Positions 31,950-43,052 of a stretch of DNA of 64,000 nt are shown piece by piece; positions within the stretch are counted from its first letter, which is position 1; every line of letters starts with the position of its first letter. Below the pieces are notes generated by a model. It was given only the letters and a program-made list of their open reading frames with translations. It was not told where the DNA came from and searched no databases. Made by a program: the position numbers and the translations under genes. This DNA comes from Trichuris trichiura (Eukaryota > Nematoda > Enoplea > Trichinellida > Trichuridae). The stretch lies in the NCBI GenBank assembly GCA_037903355.1, contig JBAJFE010000014.1, positions 7,777,924-7,841,923 on the forward strand. Direction: 5' to 3'.

Positions 31950-33727
31950 TTAGTGCGACGGTTGGGTCTGGTGCAATGCTAATAATTTATCCACGTCCGG
32001 CTTGATAGTCATCAGAAGTAATCTCAAGTCGCCTCGCCTGACTATCTGTAAGCGGTTTCTTTTTTTTCCGAGAAGGTCCATTACCGCACTAAATCTGCGT
32101 TCAACCAAATAGGACGACGGAAAAGGGATGAGGAACTTCTTAGCTACGTTCCATAGCCTGGGATACAGCTGTCTGATTTCCTGCTGCAGCCAGAAACTGG
32201 TATAGCCGCCCTTCATCTTGGGCTTCAGCTCCTCGTTGGCTTGCATCTCAATGAGCTCTTCCTGGTAAGCCATTTCAACCTCGGCGAGGCATGTAAACGG
32301 GTCCAAAACCCAGTCCGGTATCGTCACGGACAAAATGTCTCTGTACCTTTCGCACATGTCCTCATGGAGCATGCTGAGATGGTCACAGAAGGAGCGTATG
32401 ACATCGTTAGGGAGGCCGCCATTCTTCTTGAGGTCGTCAAGGTTAGGGAACTGGCGGTACTCTCCGCGCCCCAGGTTTTGGCGGAAAATGGAAAGCTTGT
32501 CGATGAAAGGCTTTACAACCGTCTTGGTCTTGATAAGATTCAGTTGATCTCCATGCAACTGCAAATTCATCTCGTTAAACTTTAAGTAGAGGTCCGACAT
32601 GTAAGCTACGTCAGCTCTCGATTTCTCCACGTTGTCGCGTAACTCCGTAACCTCAGTTTTGAGAAACTGTACGACGGTGTCAAAAAGGGCATAGAAGCGG
32701 CTCAAGCAGGCGCCCCTTGAAAGCCAGCGTACTTCTGTGTGAAGCAGGAGCCGGTTAAAATCTTCGTCATTTTCTTCGCATAGTTGGCTGAACAATCTCT
32801 CTCTCAAGGCACTGCTTTTGATTCTATTAACCGCAGTGATCACGTACTGCAGCGAACGGTGCAGTCTGTCACTGAGCCGCTTCGCCACCAGATGTTGCCG
32901 GTGAATTACGCAGTGCACGGCCAGCAAATCCGGTACCTTTTCTTTCAGATAAGAAAGGAACCTCCGATTGCGTCAAAGCATTGACGGGGCTCCTGCCGTC
33001 GCGACAGCGATTACGTTCGTTAGTGGTATCTCCTTCTCTTTAAAAAAGTCTTCTACAGTACGAAATATTGATTCTCCTCTAGTGTCAGTCAGCAGTTCTA
33101 TTGCGAAGAGTAACTCCTGAACTAACTTGCCTTCCTTGATGAACCTAACATAGGCCAGCAGCAGCGCTTCGTTATGTGGCAACGTCGACTCATCCACCTG
33201 TAAAGAAAATTCCTCTGTTCTCAAGAGGTTGCAGAGCGTATTCTCCACATCAGCGCTCATTTCATCAATACGTCGCTGCACCGTATTGTTGCTTAAGGGA
33301 ATCTTTTTAATTATTTCAGTTGCAGGAGTGCGCAACACAGTACACAGCACTTCTGAAACAGCCGGCAGTATCAGTTCTTCTCCGATGGCATGCGGTTTTC
33401 CAGATTTCGCGATTAAGAGGGAGATGTTATAGGACGCGCGCAATCCGTTGGTGTTTCGTCTTGATGCGGATGAAAAAATCCCTGGCAATTTAGGTCGCTT
33501 TTGGAAGTTATCTTAAAGAGATTGGAAGTAAGAAACGTCTTTATTGGCCTTGTCACCGTGCATCGTTTTCGGGTGTTTTACTAATTTTGAGGGTTTCATC
33601 AGTTCATTCGCAAAAGCCTTTTCACAGACCAAGCAAAATGGTTGCTGCGAATTTGAGGGTGACGGTATAAAACCGTATCTTAGATATTCGACGTTGTATT
33701 GCCTACATTTTTTTTTGCTTCTGCTAT
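31950..33727 (-). pseudogene. hAT-A transposase, left arm, multiply broken
   Basis: The same protein as at 2009-3796 but with more damage. The start codon is ATA instead of ATG (33725-33727). One G is lost in an A-run shortly after, shifting the frame. A CAA codon has become TAA near 33512. The second catalytic Asp is Ala (ATAGAPSML), followed at once by TGA (32973-32975). The second half is a 325-codon uninterrupted frame with VHCVIHRQHL, VRWLSRGACLSRFY and LVERRFSAVMDLLGKK, ending HQTQPSH. Non-functional. Confidence 0.87.
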
Positions 33728-35825
33728 CTGTAGAAATTTACATCCGTTACTAACACGTTCAGAGCCAGACCGTAGCACAGTGGTATTAAGAAATCAATTA
33801 GCCCAGCGTCATCTAAGCTCCCGCAGTAAGAACACAGGGGATTCCGTACCGGACGGCATTGTCCCTCTACGTCGGTCCTGGAAGGGGGAGCAGATCGCTT
33901 TCATGTGATCACCCCGCTCTTTTCTGATGGTAGCGACGGACAAATAGGCTCAAAATAAGTCTATGAAGCATGAGGTTGCGACAGGGTCGTTCTTGTCCTC
34001 GCGCGGCGGACAACGGAAAGCACGCGATACAATTTTCTGCCCAGGTTTGCGGACATCCTCCCTCTCCCTGGTGTTGTCGTGTCATATTTGAGAAGGTAGG
34101 CTGGCTGACAAGATTTCGCACGGTTTCAAGTTCGGAAATACTTCCTCCCACCAAGGTCTGATGGCAAACAATGCCCACAGTTCAACGACGAACTCTCCGC
34201 TACTGGCTGTCTTTTTAAATATCAAACCAGTGAAGAATGGGGGATACAAATGTTTGACTGAGTACTGCTTTAAACAGGTCTACACCTCCCTTACTAGGCC
34301 TATTTTCCTTACTATTTTTGCGAACCGCAAGGCCATGCGTAAGGAAGGAAGGCAGACGGTCGTAAGATGCTCCCACCTGTAAAGCAAACTGGGCGTGTAT
34401 TCTCCTTTTTGCTGGTGAGCGCTACTGAACTTGTGGGTTTATCATTCGCTACTTAAACATAGGCGTGGTTAAACATAAGCAAACTAATCCTTTCCCGAAG
34501 AAGTTGACGTACAACCGGAGGCTGATGCTAGTTCAAAGCCCAAGCATAGCAAAATGGGTGACGTCGTCAAGCACTATAACTTAGGTTAAGACTTCTGCGA
34601 CGGACCCTGTCGGCCGTCCTGAAGCCTGACACGCCGTGAGAGTCGTCGCGGAAACCTGCTGGCGTTTACGGAGCGCGTTTCTTAGAAAGCACCGCCTGTG
34701 GCTTAGTTTCTCTGGGAAATATGATCACAAGGAGCGGCACTAGGCGTTGCCGAAGTCCCGCGGGCGATAAGCTTCAGGCACAATACATAGCGCGCGACGT
34801 GCCTGTTAGCGGCCGAGAAAAGGACGTCCACTATAGTCATGAAATGGGCACACTTCGTCGTTTAAGTACCCGTAGTAGCGAGCATATGACTTCTTGAAAT
34901 CCCGTTAGGTATCTACACTAGATGTAGAAATCAAACTGAGAAGTAGTGCTTATAAGATGTCCCCGTTAAGTGAAGAGCCACGGCAAGTGTTTCAGACATG
35001 TAAAAGGTAACCTGTACAAAACTGTGATGTGATGTGCCTTTCGCGTTGATGAGGGCTCAGGGGTTAAGCTACCGCCGACGTATTAAAGATGGATGGGACG
35101 CATTGGGACAGTCAGAAGGAACCGCCGTCAGTCAAGGATCCCCTGTACTCACTAAACCAGCAGATCAGAGCTTATTGTCCTTACAGATACTCCTATGGTT
35201 GCGACTGAATCTATTTTAATGCTCAAGCAATGCTAATCTCCTGGTAACGTGAGCCATGTTTCAACTAGAATCTTACAAGACACTTACCTTTCTATTTTTA
35301 AGAAGTTCGTCGAATTTCAGGAGAGGTCCGTAGTCGCGACAAAGCAGTTTCCTAACAGCTGATATAACGGGATAGCTGAATAGATGAGAACTACAGCACT
35401 GAGGAAACAAGACACAAGAAGGATCGCAGAGCTATTATTACTTTTCACCGTCAACGCACAGGAGAGAATAATCAGTGTCTACTGAGAATTTTCCCCGCCA
35501 TTACTCCCCAGGCGCGCTTGTCCGCCACCGCGAAGAAGCTGTCATCGCCCCCTGCAGGTTGTAGTTTTCGGAGCCCTCCGATTTGCGCCAGGGTGGTACG
35601 CTAATGCGAAAAAAACCAACCAAAAAGATTCATTTGGAATTGCGCTTTGGCACAGCAGCAGATGGCGAAGCACAGAAATTGGACAATTCGCCTTTCGGTC
35701 AGGCTATCCTTCGCCAATGGCTTTTTTTAGTGTGGCTGGAATTCGCTACGCAGCGTAATATAGTAAGAAAAACTTTCGCCCGATACATCAGGGTAAACGA
35801 CAGGGCAATGATAACAAGCTATTGG

Positions 35826-36105
35826 ATCTCGTGTATCTTCTCCCCGCCAGAAACGGAGACGGCAGCATCAAAGGGACGCTTATTTACGTTAACTGTCTTA
35901 GCGCGCTACGCTTGTGTATCAAGCTCGCCAACGTCTCACAATAACATCGAAGAACACATGTTCAGTCTTAGGCTTAGGCTAGGGCAGGACAGGACGGCCG
36001 GCACGGTTAAAGAATGCGAACCATTGTTACTGTGACGGCGTAATCTTCACTTGACCTCCCTTGATGTTGCCGCGTCAACTTCAGCCGGGGGTACGATACA
36101 CGAGA
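35826..36105. mobile_element. MITE nested in hAT-A, left arm
   Basis: Imperfect terminal inverted repeats of about 45-50 bp: tctcgtgtatcttctccccg on the left and complement tctcgtgtatcgtacccccg on the right, followed by gcagcatcaaaggga versus gcaacatcaaggga. The inner motif cttgacctcccttgatgttg is like the Merlin 3' region. It has no coding capacity. Family assignment to Merlin is tentative. Confidence 0.45.
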
Positions 36106-36337
36106 CTCGCTAATTTCCATAGCCAAACTACGTACAGGCACGGCTACGCGCTCTCGTCCTGCGGCACCGAATACCAGGGACCCCTTGGGGCCCCCCTAAG
36201 CTCCCAGGGACCCCCTAAATCCCCATTCCTTCTCCGGGCCCCCTTCAAGTTTTCCAGGGCCCCCAAGGGGTCCCTGGGGCCCCCGTTGGGAATCACTGAG
36301 CTATACTTTCTTTAAACAGTAGGCATTACCATCATCG

Positions 36338-36369
36338 CTGGCGACGGGTCAGGGTAGGACCCGAAAGCT
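36338..36369 (+). ncRNA. Hammerhead-like motif, spacer
   Basis: CTGGCGA (one core change, A to G), CGGGTC/GACCCG with loop agggtag, then AAAGCTC. AGC at 36299-36301 followed by TA could pair with GCT after the AAA as stem III with a CTA cleavage triplet. Confidence 0.5.
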
Positions 36370-36455
36370 CCGTAAGCAATGTTTATAACAATAAACGTCA
36401 TTTCGAAAGACAGGATGTCTTTTAACAGGCTTGAATAGTTTCATAGTAGATCTTC

Positions 36456-36639
36456 AGATTCACGAGTTTGGCCTGTTGGATGTATCTGTAAGTAAACTTC
36501 AAAATGCCCTACCAACGGATGGATGAGCAAATTGTAAGAGAAAATACAGAAAATACAGAACAATTTGCTCATCCATCCGTTGGTAGGGCATTTTGAAGTT
36601 TACTTACAGATACATCCAACACGTCAAACCCGTGAATCT
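36456..36639. repeat. PLE hairpin, 80-bp arms, 24-bp loop
   Basis: 36456-36535 and 36560-36639 are inverted repeats (outer 20 bp imperfect, inner about 60 bp perfect). It is a short head-to-head PLE foldback like the larger ones at 21.5 and 28.7 kb. Confidence 0.9.
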
Positions 36640-36660
36640 GAAAATCTGCTACGAAAATAA

Positions 36661-37306
36661 ACGTCATATGAAAAAACGGGTTAAAAACTGTAAAAGTTTT
36701 TTTTCCAAAAAATAAATTTAAGAAACCCGTTAAGAAGAAGAGAAAAGGAGAAAAAAGAAAACCTAAACTAGATCATCGTCCTATAAGCCGGACATTGACA
36801 AACAAGGAAAAATTAGTCGTAAATACGACCATCGTCATATACGCTAGCAAAAATCACAGTTTAACCTTTTAACCCACGAAAGCGACAGATGCTGTCAAGT
36901 GAAAACGTTGGTTCTTCGATCCGCATTGTGGCAGCTCAATGGAAAGGAACACTACTGAAGGACGAACTTGCGAACGCACGATAAAAAGAAAGTTAGTTTT
37001 GTGGAAACGTATGGTCATAGACATGAAGACGTACCCCGGAGAAGCGTAACGCATCGCAACAGGGCAGCGCGAAAACTAAGTAATGGCATGAAAACAAAAA
37101 CACCACTAAAAAGAACCTCTGGAAACAACTGGAGAAACACAGTGGAAACTCAGATGTACCAAAAAGAGAGAGGCCATTGGTTACAGTCGCCTGATAAAAT
37201 ATATCGTCGCAGGGCAGTGGAAATGTACCTGGTGGGAACGTGCAGCAAGGAAAGGAACCTTTAAGAAAGCGTGCCAGTATAAGAGCTCAAGCGCCCCAGA
37301 GGAAAC
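36661..37306. other. Unassigned spacer sequence
   Basis: No element recognised. A 98-codon ORF at 36968-37264 is Lys/Arg-rich without motifs. The last five bases (gaaac, 37302-37306) are the LTR target duplication. Confidence 0.4.
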
Positions 37307-37675
37307 TGTGGCGAACAACCCGGGGTCTGGCACCGCCAACGGTGGTTTGATCTAGGAGGCCACTGATGCGGGCGCTGTTGACATAAACAGCACTGGACGA
37401 CGTTCCCCACGCCACACGACACGAAGCGCACGCCAAAAACAGGCACAATCAGCCGATGGCTGTGCGACCTGGCCAGACCCCGCAGACGGGACTATAAAAG
37501 GAGAAGGACGAACGACGGCGAGGTCGTGATAGTCGGTAGCAAGAAGGAAGGTTGTGTATTCGAAGGCACTCTTGTTTGTACTCATTTCGTTGGTATTCCT
37601 CAATAAAGATAAAGCCAAGCCTTTACTTACTAGCTGCCTTACGCGCGCAGATCCATGCGGTACACGTAAACTACG
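37307..37675 (+). mobile_element. Solo LTR with perfect 5-bp target duplication
   Basis: Starts tgtggcgaacaacccggggt and ends gtaaactacg, with TATAAAAG at 37493-37500 and AATAAA at 37602-37607. Flanked by gaaac on both sides (37302-37306 and 37676-37680). Same family as 29479-29837, with roughly a fifth of positions different, so the two inserted from diverged source copies or are old. Confidence 0.88.
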
Positions 37676-37756
37676 GAAACATTAGAAATATCGATAGCGA
37701 AACATAATGTAAGCTAGCCTGAAATAAATGAGGGTTGCCCATTGACAACATTCGTA

Positions 37757-40002
37757 CAGGTAGTTCTCGTATAATGCGTGTTCATATAACGCGTTTTCGC
37801 TCATACGCGATTTTGAAATCGTAGCACTTTCTCACATAACGCGATTCTATTTTCGCTCATACGCGATTTCTCCGGCTCGAAAGCGTGGGCGTATTGCAAA
37901 GTCTCCCCGTGTCTTCGTCCACCGAGAGCAAACAAAGGCCGCGCTCTTAGCTTACGCGCGTTCTTCGGTCACGAACAAGCGAAATGTGACAAAAACGTCT
38001 AGGATTCTTATCAGAAGTAGTGTCCGACCCAGCTGTGCACCCTGCGATATGCATACTCAAACAGGCTACTGATCGGTATTCATGTTCGGTGGAATAATTC
38101 GCGCCGGCAGGAACATGTGTACAGACGACGTTTCCATTTTCAATTCTCCCGAAGCGCAGGCACCGTAGAAGTTTTCCAGTGAGTCGTAGTACGCTAGCAC
38201 AGAATTCGGAAAGCATTCACACCGTCTGATTGCGAGCTCAATTCGTAAGTATTTTGTCTGATTCCGCAATCTGAGGATAGCCTTTCAGTATCTGAAAATG
38301 TCTAAGCTTCCTGATTCGAAGTCAGCTGGTAGTGGTCAAAAAAAGGCGCTGACTGTTGGAGAGAAGCTTGAGATACTAAAATGGAATGAGACGACACGTG
38401 ATATCGTCAAAGCTACCGGCATAAAGGAATCAACCTTGCGGACCATTAGGAGCGATGCAGAAAAAATTAAACAGACTTGCGTAAACGGTACCAGTTCAAG
38501 TATTGCGATGTCAATAAGAACAAGGCCTAAGATACTGGAAGAAATGGAAAAACTACTCAGCATTTGGATCGGAACTCAAACGATGAAAAGAATAGCAACA
38601 ACGTTTTTCGCCATCAGACAAAAAGCAGTTACCATTTACGAAGACCTTAAGAAACAGTCTACAATCCGACTGAAATTCCTCCATTTACTGCTAGTAGTGG
38701 TTTCAAGAATCGATACAGTTTTTACAATGTTCGTCTCTGTGGCGAAGCAGGAAGCGCGGACGCCGATGCCGCGCAAACATTTCCAATAGAAGTACAAAAC
38801 TTGGTCAAAGAAAGGGCCACTGCCTCGATCAAATTTTTAACTTCGACGATACAAATCTTTATCTAAAGCGCGTGCCAAAAAGGACCTACATTTCCAGAGA
38901 GCGTAGGCATGCTGCAGGAATCTGCGCTGCGAAAGATCGTGAGACTGTAATGCTCGGTGCTAACGCTAGTGGGGATCTTAAGCTGAAGCCATTGATGATT
39001 CATCGTCATGCCAATCCACGAGCACTAAGGGGAATTGTTAAAAGCAGTTTGGGCGTTTACTACAGGTACAGCAAAAGAGGATGGATTACCGCCGAAGTTT
39101 GCCTTGATATTTTTTCTAATGTTTATGTGAATGACATTAAGAAATACTTGAACGAGAAGAACTTGGCTTTTAAAGTTCTCGTAATCATGGATAGCGCGCC
39201 AAGCCACCCACCGATGATAGCTGAGCTAGACCCAAATGTCTACTTTGTTTTCTTGCCTGCACGGACCACTTCTTTGTTACAACCGCTTGACCAAGGCGTT
39301 ATCGGAGCATTCAAAGCTTACTACTTAAGGCGAACGTTCAACATGCTGATCGACGCGATCGACGGAGAAAATTGTGAAACTGTGATGGAATTTTGGAAGA
39401 ACTATAACCTGAGAATGGCTATTAACAACATCGTAGAAGCCTGGAATGACATATCGAAACAGTGCTTGCACCGTGTTTGGCGGAAACTCATCCCAGATCT
39501 GATCTGCAAGTTTAAAGACTTTGAGCCTTTTGCTCAAGTATGCGAAATTACTGAAAGCTGCGTTCAGTTGGTAAACAGGCTAGGCTTTGAAGGAGTGGAA
39601 TATCAGGATATTGAGGACATTTTGAATTGTCAACCGGATGAGCTGACCACCGAGGAGCTGCAGGAACTTTCTGTAGCAGGGGAAGCAGAAGGAAGAGAAG
39701 AAGATGATGAAAACCAGGAAGTTCCTCCGCGACAAATGACCACTGCTGAGCTGTCAGATACCCTGGAAACTATTGAGTAGCGTTTACAATGGCTCGAAGA
39801 CAATGATTGTAATGCAGAACGCAGCGGGAAAACCACAAGAGGTATCCGAGCTTGCTTGGAGCCATATAAGCAGCTGCTGTACAAAAGAAGTACACGTGCG
39901 AAACAAAAGAAGCTCGAATTCTACTTTACTGCAATGAAGAAACATTGTGTCGATGATGAAGCGCTACCTTCTATATCCAATAGGACCTCAGTTCGCCCGT
40001 AA
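37757..40002 (+). mobile_element. Tigger (pogo) element, right end not identified
   Basis: The left terminus caggtagttctcgtataatg follows a TA dinucleotide (37755-37756), with inner repeats of tcatataacgcg/tcacataacgcg and cgctcatacgcgatttt/cgctcatacgcgatttc. This is a pogo-type end. The transposase pseudogene follows. No matching right terminus was found before 40435, so the right end may be deleted. Confidence 0.65.
38298..40002 (+). pseudogene. Tigger/jerky-type transposase, three frames and one nonsense codon
   Basis: A CENP-B-type helix-turn-helix opens the protein (KALTVGEKLEILKW, DIVKATGIKESTLRTI). Frame changes occur near 38670 and 38812. The middle piece (ASSGFKNRYSFYNVRLCGEA, then FPIEVQNLVKE) joins the DDE domain: Asp in FNFDDTNLYLKRVPKRTYIS, Asp in VLVIMDSAPSHP, and the PARTTSLLQPLDQGVIGAFK block typical of Tigger. 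A TAG at 39778-39780 precedes the usual basic tail in the same frame (LEPYKQLLYKRSTRAKQKKL), ending at 40002. About 560 codons if unbroken. All catalytic motifs are visible, but the gene is dead. Confidence 0.87.
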
Positions 40003-40434
40003 CAAAGGATAGTGAGATTAAAAAAGTGAGTCCAACGGAACTCCATTCTTTCCTGGGTATGAGGTCGTTTATTTTAGTACTGAGAGGGACTCTTTCCACA
40101 AGCTAAAGACGCAAGCGCGCCGCTCCTGAAAACCAGTTTGAACTCTGTCCGCTGTAAAGAGTTCTATCATAAAAGCTCTGCCGTTAATGTATGATCGCCG
40201 TAAAAGGTAATGTTATTCAGACCCCGTGTGAGAGGATCCATACGTCAGCGTGCCTAACGGTAGAATAAGTAGCTCAGGTACATCATAATTCCTGTTTCAA
40301 TCCAGCTTATTTGTCGAACTCATCTGCTTAGCAAAGTGAACGCTATGGCAACGTGATCGCCGGCAAAATGAAACGATGCCTTATCCTACGCCGACTTGCC
40401 CAGTGCCGCCAAAAAGTTTGTTCTCTGTGAATTT
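40003..40434. other. Unassigned spacer sequence
   Basis: Nothing recognised. Confidence 0.4.
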
Positions 40435-40481
40435 CCTAACAACTTGCTCATCCTTTTGTTGGTAGGGCATTTGTTCTAGAT
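40435..40481 (+). mobile_element. Short PLE terminal remnant abutting hAT-A
   Basis: The box aacttgctcatccttttgtt followed by ggtagggcatttg matches the PLE ends elsewhere. It runs to ttctagat, directly before the hAT-A terminus. Confidence 0.55.
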
Positions 40482-40674
40482 CAGTGATTCCCAACGGGGG
40501 CCCCAGGGACCCCTTGGGGGCCCTGGAAAACTTGAAGGGGGCCCGGAGAAGGAATGGGGATTTAGGGGGTCCCTGGGAGCTTAGGGGGGCCCCAAGGGGT
40601 CCCTGGTATTCGGTGCCGCAGGACGAGAGCGCGTAGCCGTGCCTGTACGTAGTTTGGCTATGGAAGTCAGCGAG

Positions 40675-40954
40675 TCTCGCGTATCGTACCCCCGGCTGAA
40701 TTTGACGCGGCAACATCAAGGGAGGTCAAGTGAAGATTACGCCGTCACAGTAACAATGGTTCGCATTCTTTAACCGTGCCGGCCGTCCTGTCCTGCCCTA
40801 GCCTAAGCCTAAGACTGACCATGTGTTCTTCGATGCTATTGTGAGACGTTAGCGAGCTTGATACACAAGCGTAGCGCGCTAAGACAGTTAACGTAAATTA
40901 CCGTCCCTTTGATGCTGCCGTCTCCGTTTCTGGCGGGGAGAAGATACACGAGAT
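40675..40954. mobile_element. MITE nested in hAT-A, right arm
   Basis: Mirror of 35826-36105 with several substitutions (for example gaagtcagcgagtctcgcg versus gaaattagcgagtctcgtg). Confidence 0.45.
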
Positions 40955-43052
40955 CCAATAGCTTGTTATCATTGCCCTGTCGTTTACCCTGATGTATCAG
41001 GCGAAAGTTTTTCTTACTATATTACGCTGCGTAGCGAATTCCAGCCACACTAAAAAAAAGCCATTGGCGAAGGATAGCCTGACCGAAAGGCGAATTGTCC
41101 AACTTCTGTGCTTCGCCATCCGCTGCTGTGCCAAAGCGCAATTCCAAATGAATCTTTTTGGTTGGTTTTTTTCGCATTAGCGTACCACCCTGGCGCAAAT
41201 CGGAGGGCTCCGAAAACTACAACCTGCAGGGGGCGATGACAGCTTCTTCGCGGTGGCGGACAAGCGCGCCTGGGGAGTAATGGCGGGGAAAATTCTCAGT
41301 AGACACTGATTATTCTCTCCTGTGCGTTGACGGTGAAAAGTAATAATAGCTCTGCGATCCTTCTTGTGTCTTGTTTCCTCAGTGCTGTAGTTCTCATCTA
41401 TTCAGCTATCCCGTTATATCAGCTGTTAGGAAACTGCTTTGTCGCGACTACGGACCTCTCCTGAAATTCGACGAACTTCTTAAAAATAGAAAGGTAAGTG
41501 TCTTGTAAGATTCTAGTTGAAACATGGCTCACGTTACCAGGAGATTAGCATTGCTTGAGCATTAAAATAGATTCAGTCGCAACCATAGGAGTATCTGTAA
41601 GGACAATAAGCTCTGATCTGCTGGTTTAGTGAGTACAGGGGATCCTTGACTGACGGCGGTTCTTCTGACTGTCCCAATGCGTCCCATCCATCTATAATAC
41701 GTCGGCGGTAGCTTAACCCCTGAGCCCTCATCAACGCGAAAGGCACATCACACCACAGTTTTGTACAGGTTACCTTTTACATGTCTGAAACACTTGCCGT
41801 GGCTCTTCACTTAACGGGGACATCTTATAAGCACTACTTCTCAGTTTGATTTCTACATCTAGTGTAGATACCTAACGGGATTTCAAGAAGTCATATGCTC
41901 GCTACTACGAGTACTTAAACGACGAACTGTGCCCATTTCAAGACTATAGTGGACGTCCTTTTCTCGGCCGCTAACAGGCACGTCGCGCGCTATGTATTGT
42001 GCCTGGAGCTTATCGCCCGCGGGACTTCGGCAACGCCTAGTGCCGCTCCTTGTGATCATATTTCCCAGAGAAACTAAGCCACAGGCGGTGCTTTCTAAGA
42101 AACGCGCTCCGTAAACGCCAGCAGGTTTCCGCGACGACTCTCACGGCGTGTCAGGCTTCAGGACGGCCGACAGGGTCCGTCGCAGAAGTCTTAACCTAAG
42201 TTATAGTGCTTGACGACGTCACCCATTTTGCTATTCTTGGGCTTTGAACTAGCACCAGCCTCCGGTTGTACGTCAACTTCTTCGGGAAAGGATTAGTTTG
42301 CTTATGCTTAACCACGCCTATGTTTAAGTAGCGAATGATAAACCCACAAGTTCAGTAGCGCTCACCAGCAAAAAGGAGAATACACGCCAAGTTTGCTTTA
42401 CAGGTGGGAGCATCTTACGACCGTCTGCCTTCCTTCCTTACACATGGCCTTGCGGTTCGCAAAAATAGTAAGGAAAATAGGCCTAGTAAGGGAGGTGTAG
42501 ACCTGTTTAAAGCAGTACTCAGTCAAACATTTGTATCCCCCATTCTTCACTGGTTTGATATTTAAAAAGACAGCCAGTAGCGGAGAGTTCGTCGTTGAAC
42601 TGTGGGCATTGTTTGCCATCAGACCTTGGTGGGAGGAAGTATTTCCGAACTTGAAACCGTGCGAAATCTTGTCAGCCAGCCTACCTTCTCAAATATGACA
42701 CGACAACACCAGGGAGAGGGAGGATGTCCGCAAACCTGGGCAGAAAATTGTATCGCGTGCTTTCCGTTGTCCGCCGCGCGAGGACAAGAACGACCCTGTC
42801 GCAACCTCATGCTTCATAGACTTATTTTGAGCCTATTTGTCCGTCGCTACCATCAGAAAAGAGCGGGGTGATCACATGAAAGCGATCTGCTCCCCCTTCC
42901 AGGACCGACGTAGAGGGACAATGCCGTCCGGTACGGAATCCCCTGTGTTCTTACTGCGGGAGCTTAGATGACGCTGGGCTAATTGATTTCTTAATACCAC
43001 TGTGCTACTGTCTGGCTCTGAACTTGTTAGTAACGGATGTAAATTTCTACAG

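Larger units (their letters stand above)
12780..36298. repeat. Left arm of giant inverted repeat
   Basis: This arm is the reverse complement of 40482-64000, with paired coordinates always summing to 76780. Element ends, microsatellites and every translated ORF pair line up without net length difference. The outer limit is set by the window edge: the last bases of the window (ending in cagttgttttgcagagggat) still match 12780 onward, so the repeat may continue to the left as well. The arm ends sharply at 36298, the terminal base of a hAT element. ORFs between 12780 and about 33724 are identical to their partners, whereas 33725-36298 shows scattered substitutions and single-base indels. It could be a true duplicated palindrome or an assembly duplication. 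Confidence 0.97.
31242..36298 (-). mobile_element. hAT element family A, left-arm copy
   Basis: A 5057-bp element has ends cagtgcttcccaacc and the complement cagtgattcccaac. Flanking octamers are tgctacac (31234-31241) and agctatac (36299-36306), six of eight identical, a plausible old target duplication. The inner half differs at many positions from the right-arm copy. A MITE is nested at 35826-36105. Confidence 0.88.
36299..36660 (+). mobile_element. PLE fragment with hairpin, spacer
   Basis: Contains a hammerhead-like motif followed by terminal PLE sequence (ggcctgttggatgtatctg) and the box aacggatggatgagcaaatt in both orientations. Unlike the arms this is present once. Confidence 0.7.

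Noticed and set aside
36061..36315. Pro/Gly-rich 84-codon ORF
   Set aside because: It is translation of the G/C-rich terminal repeat region of hAT-A.
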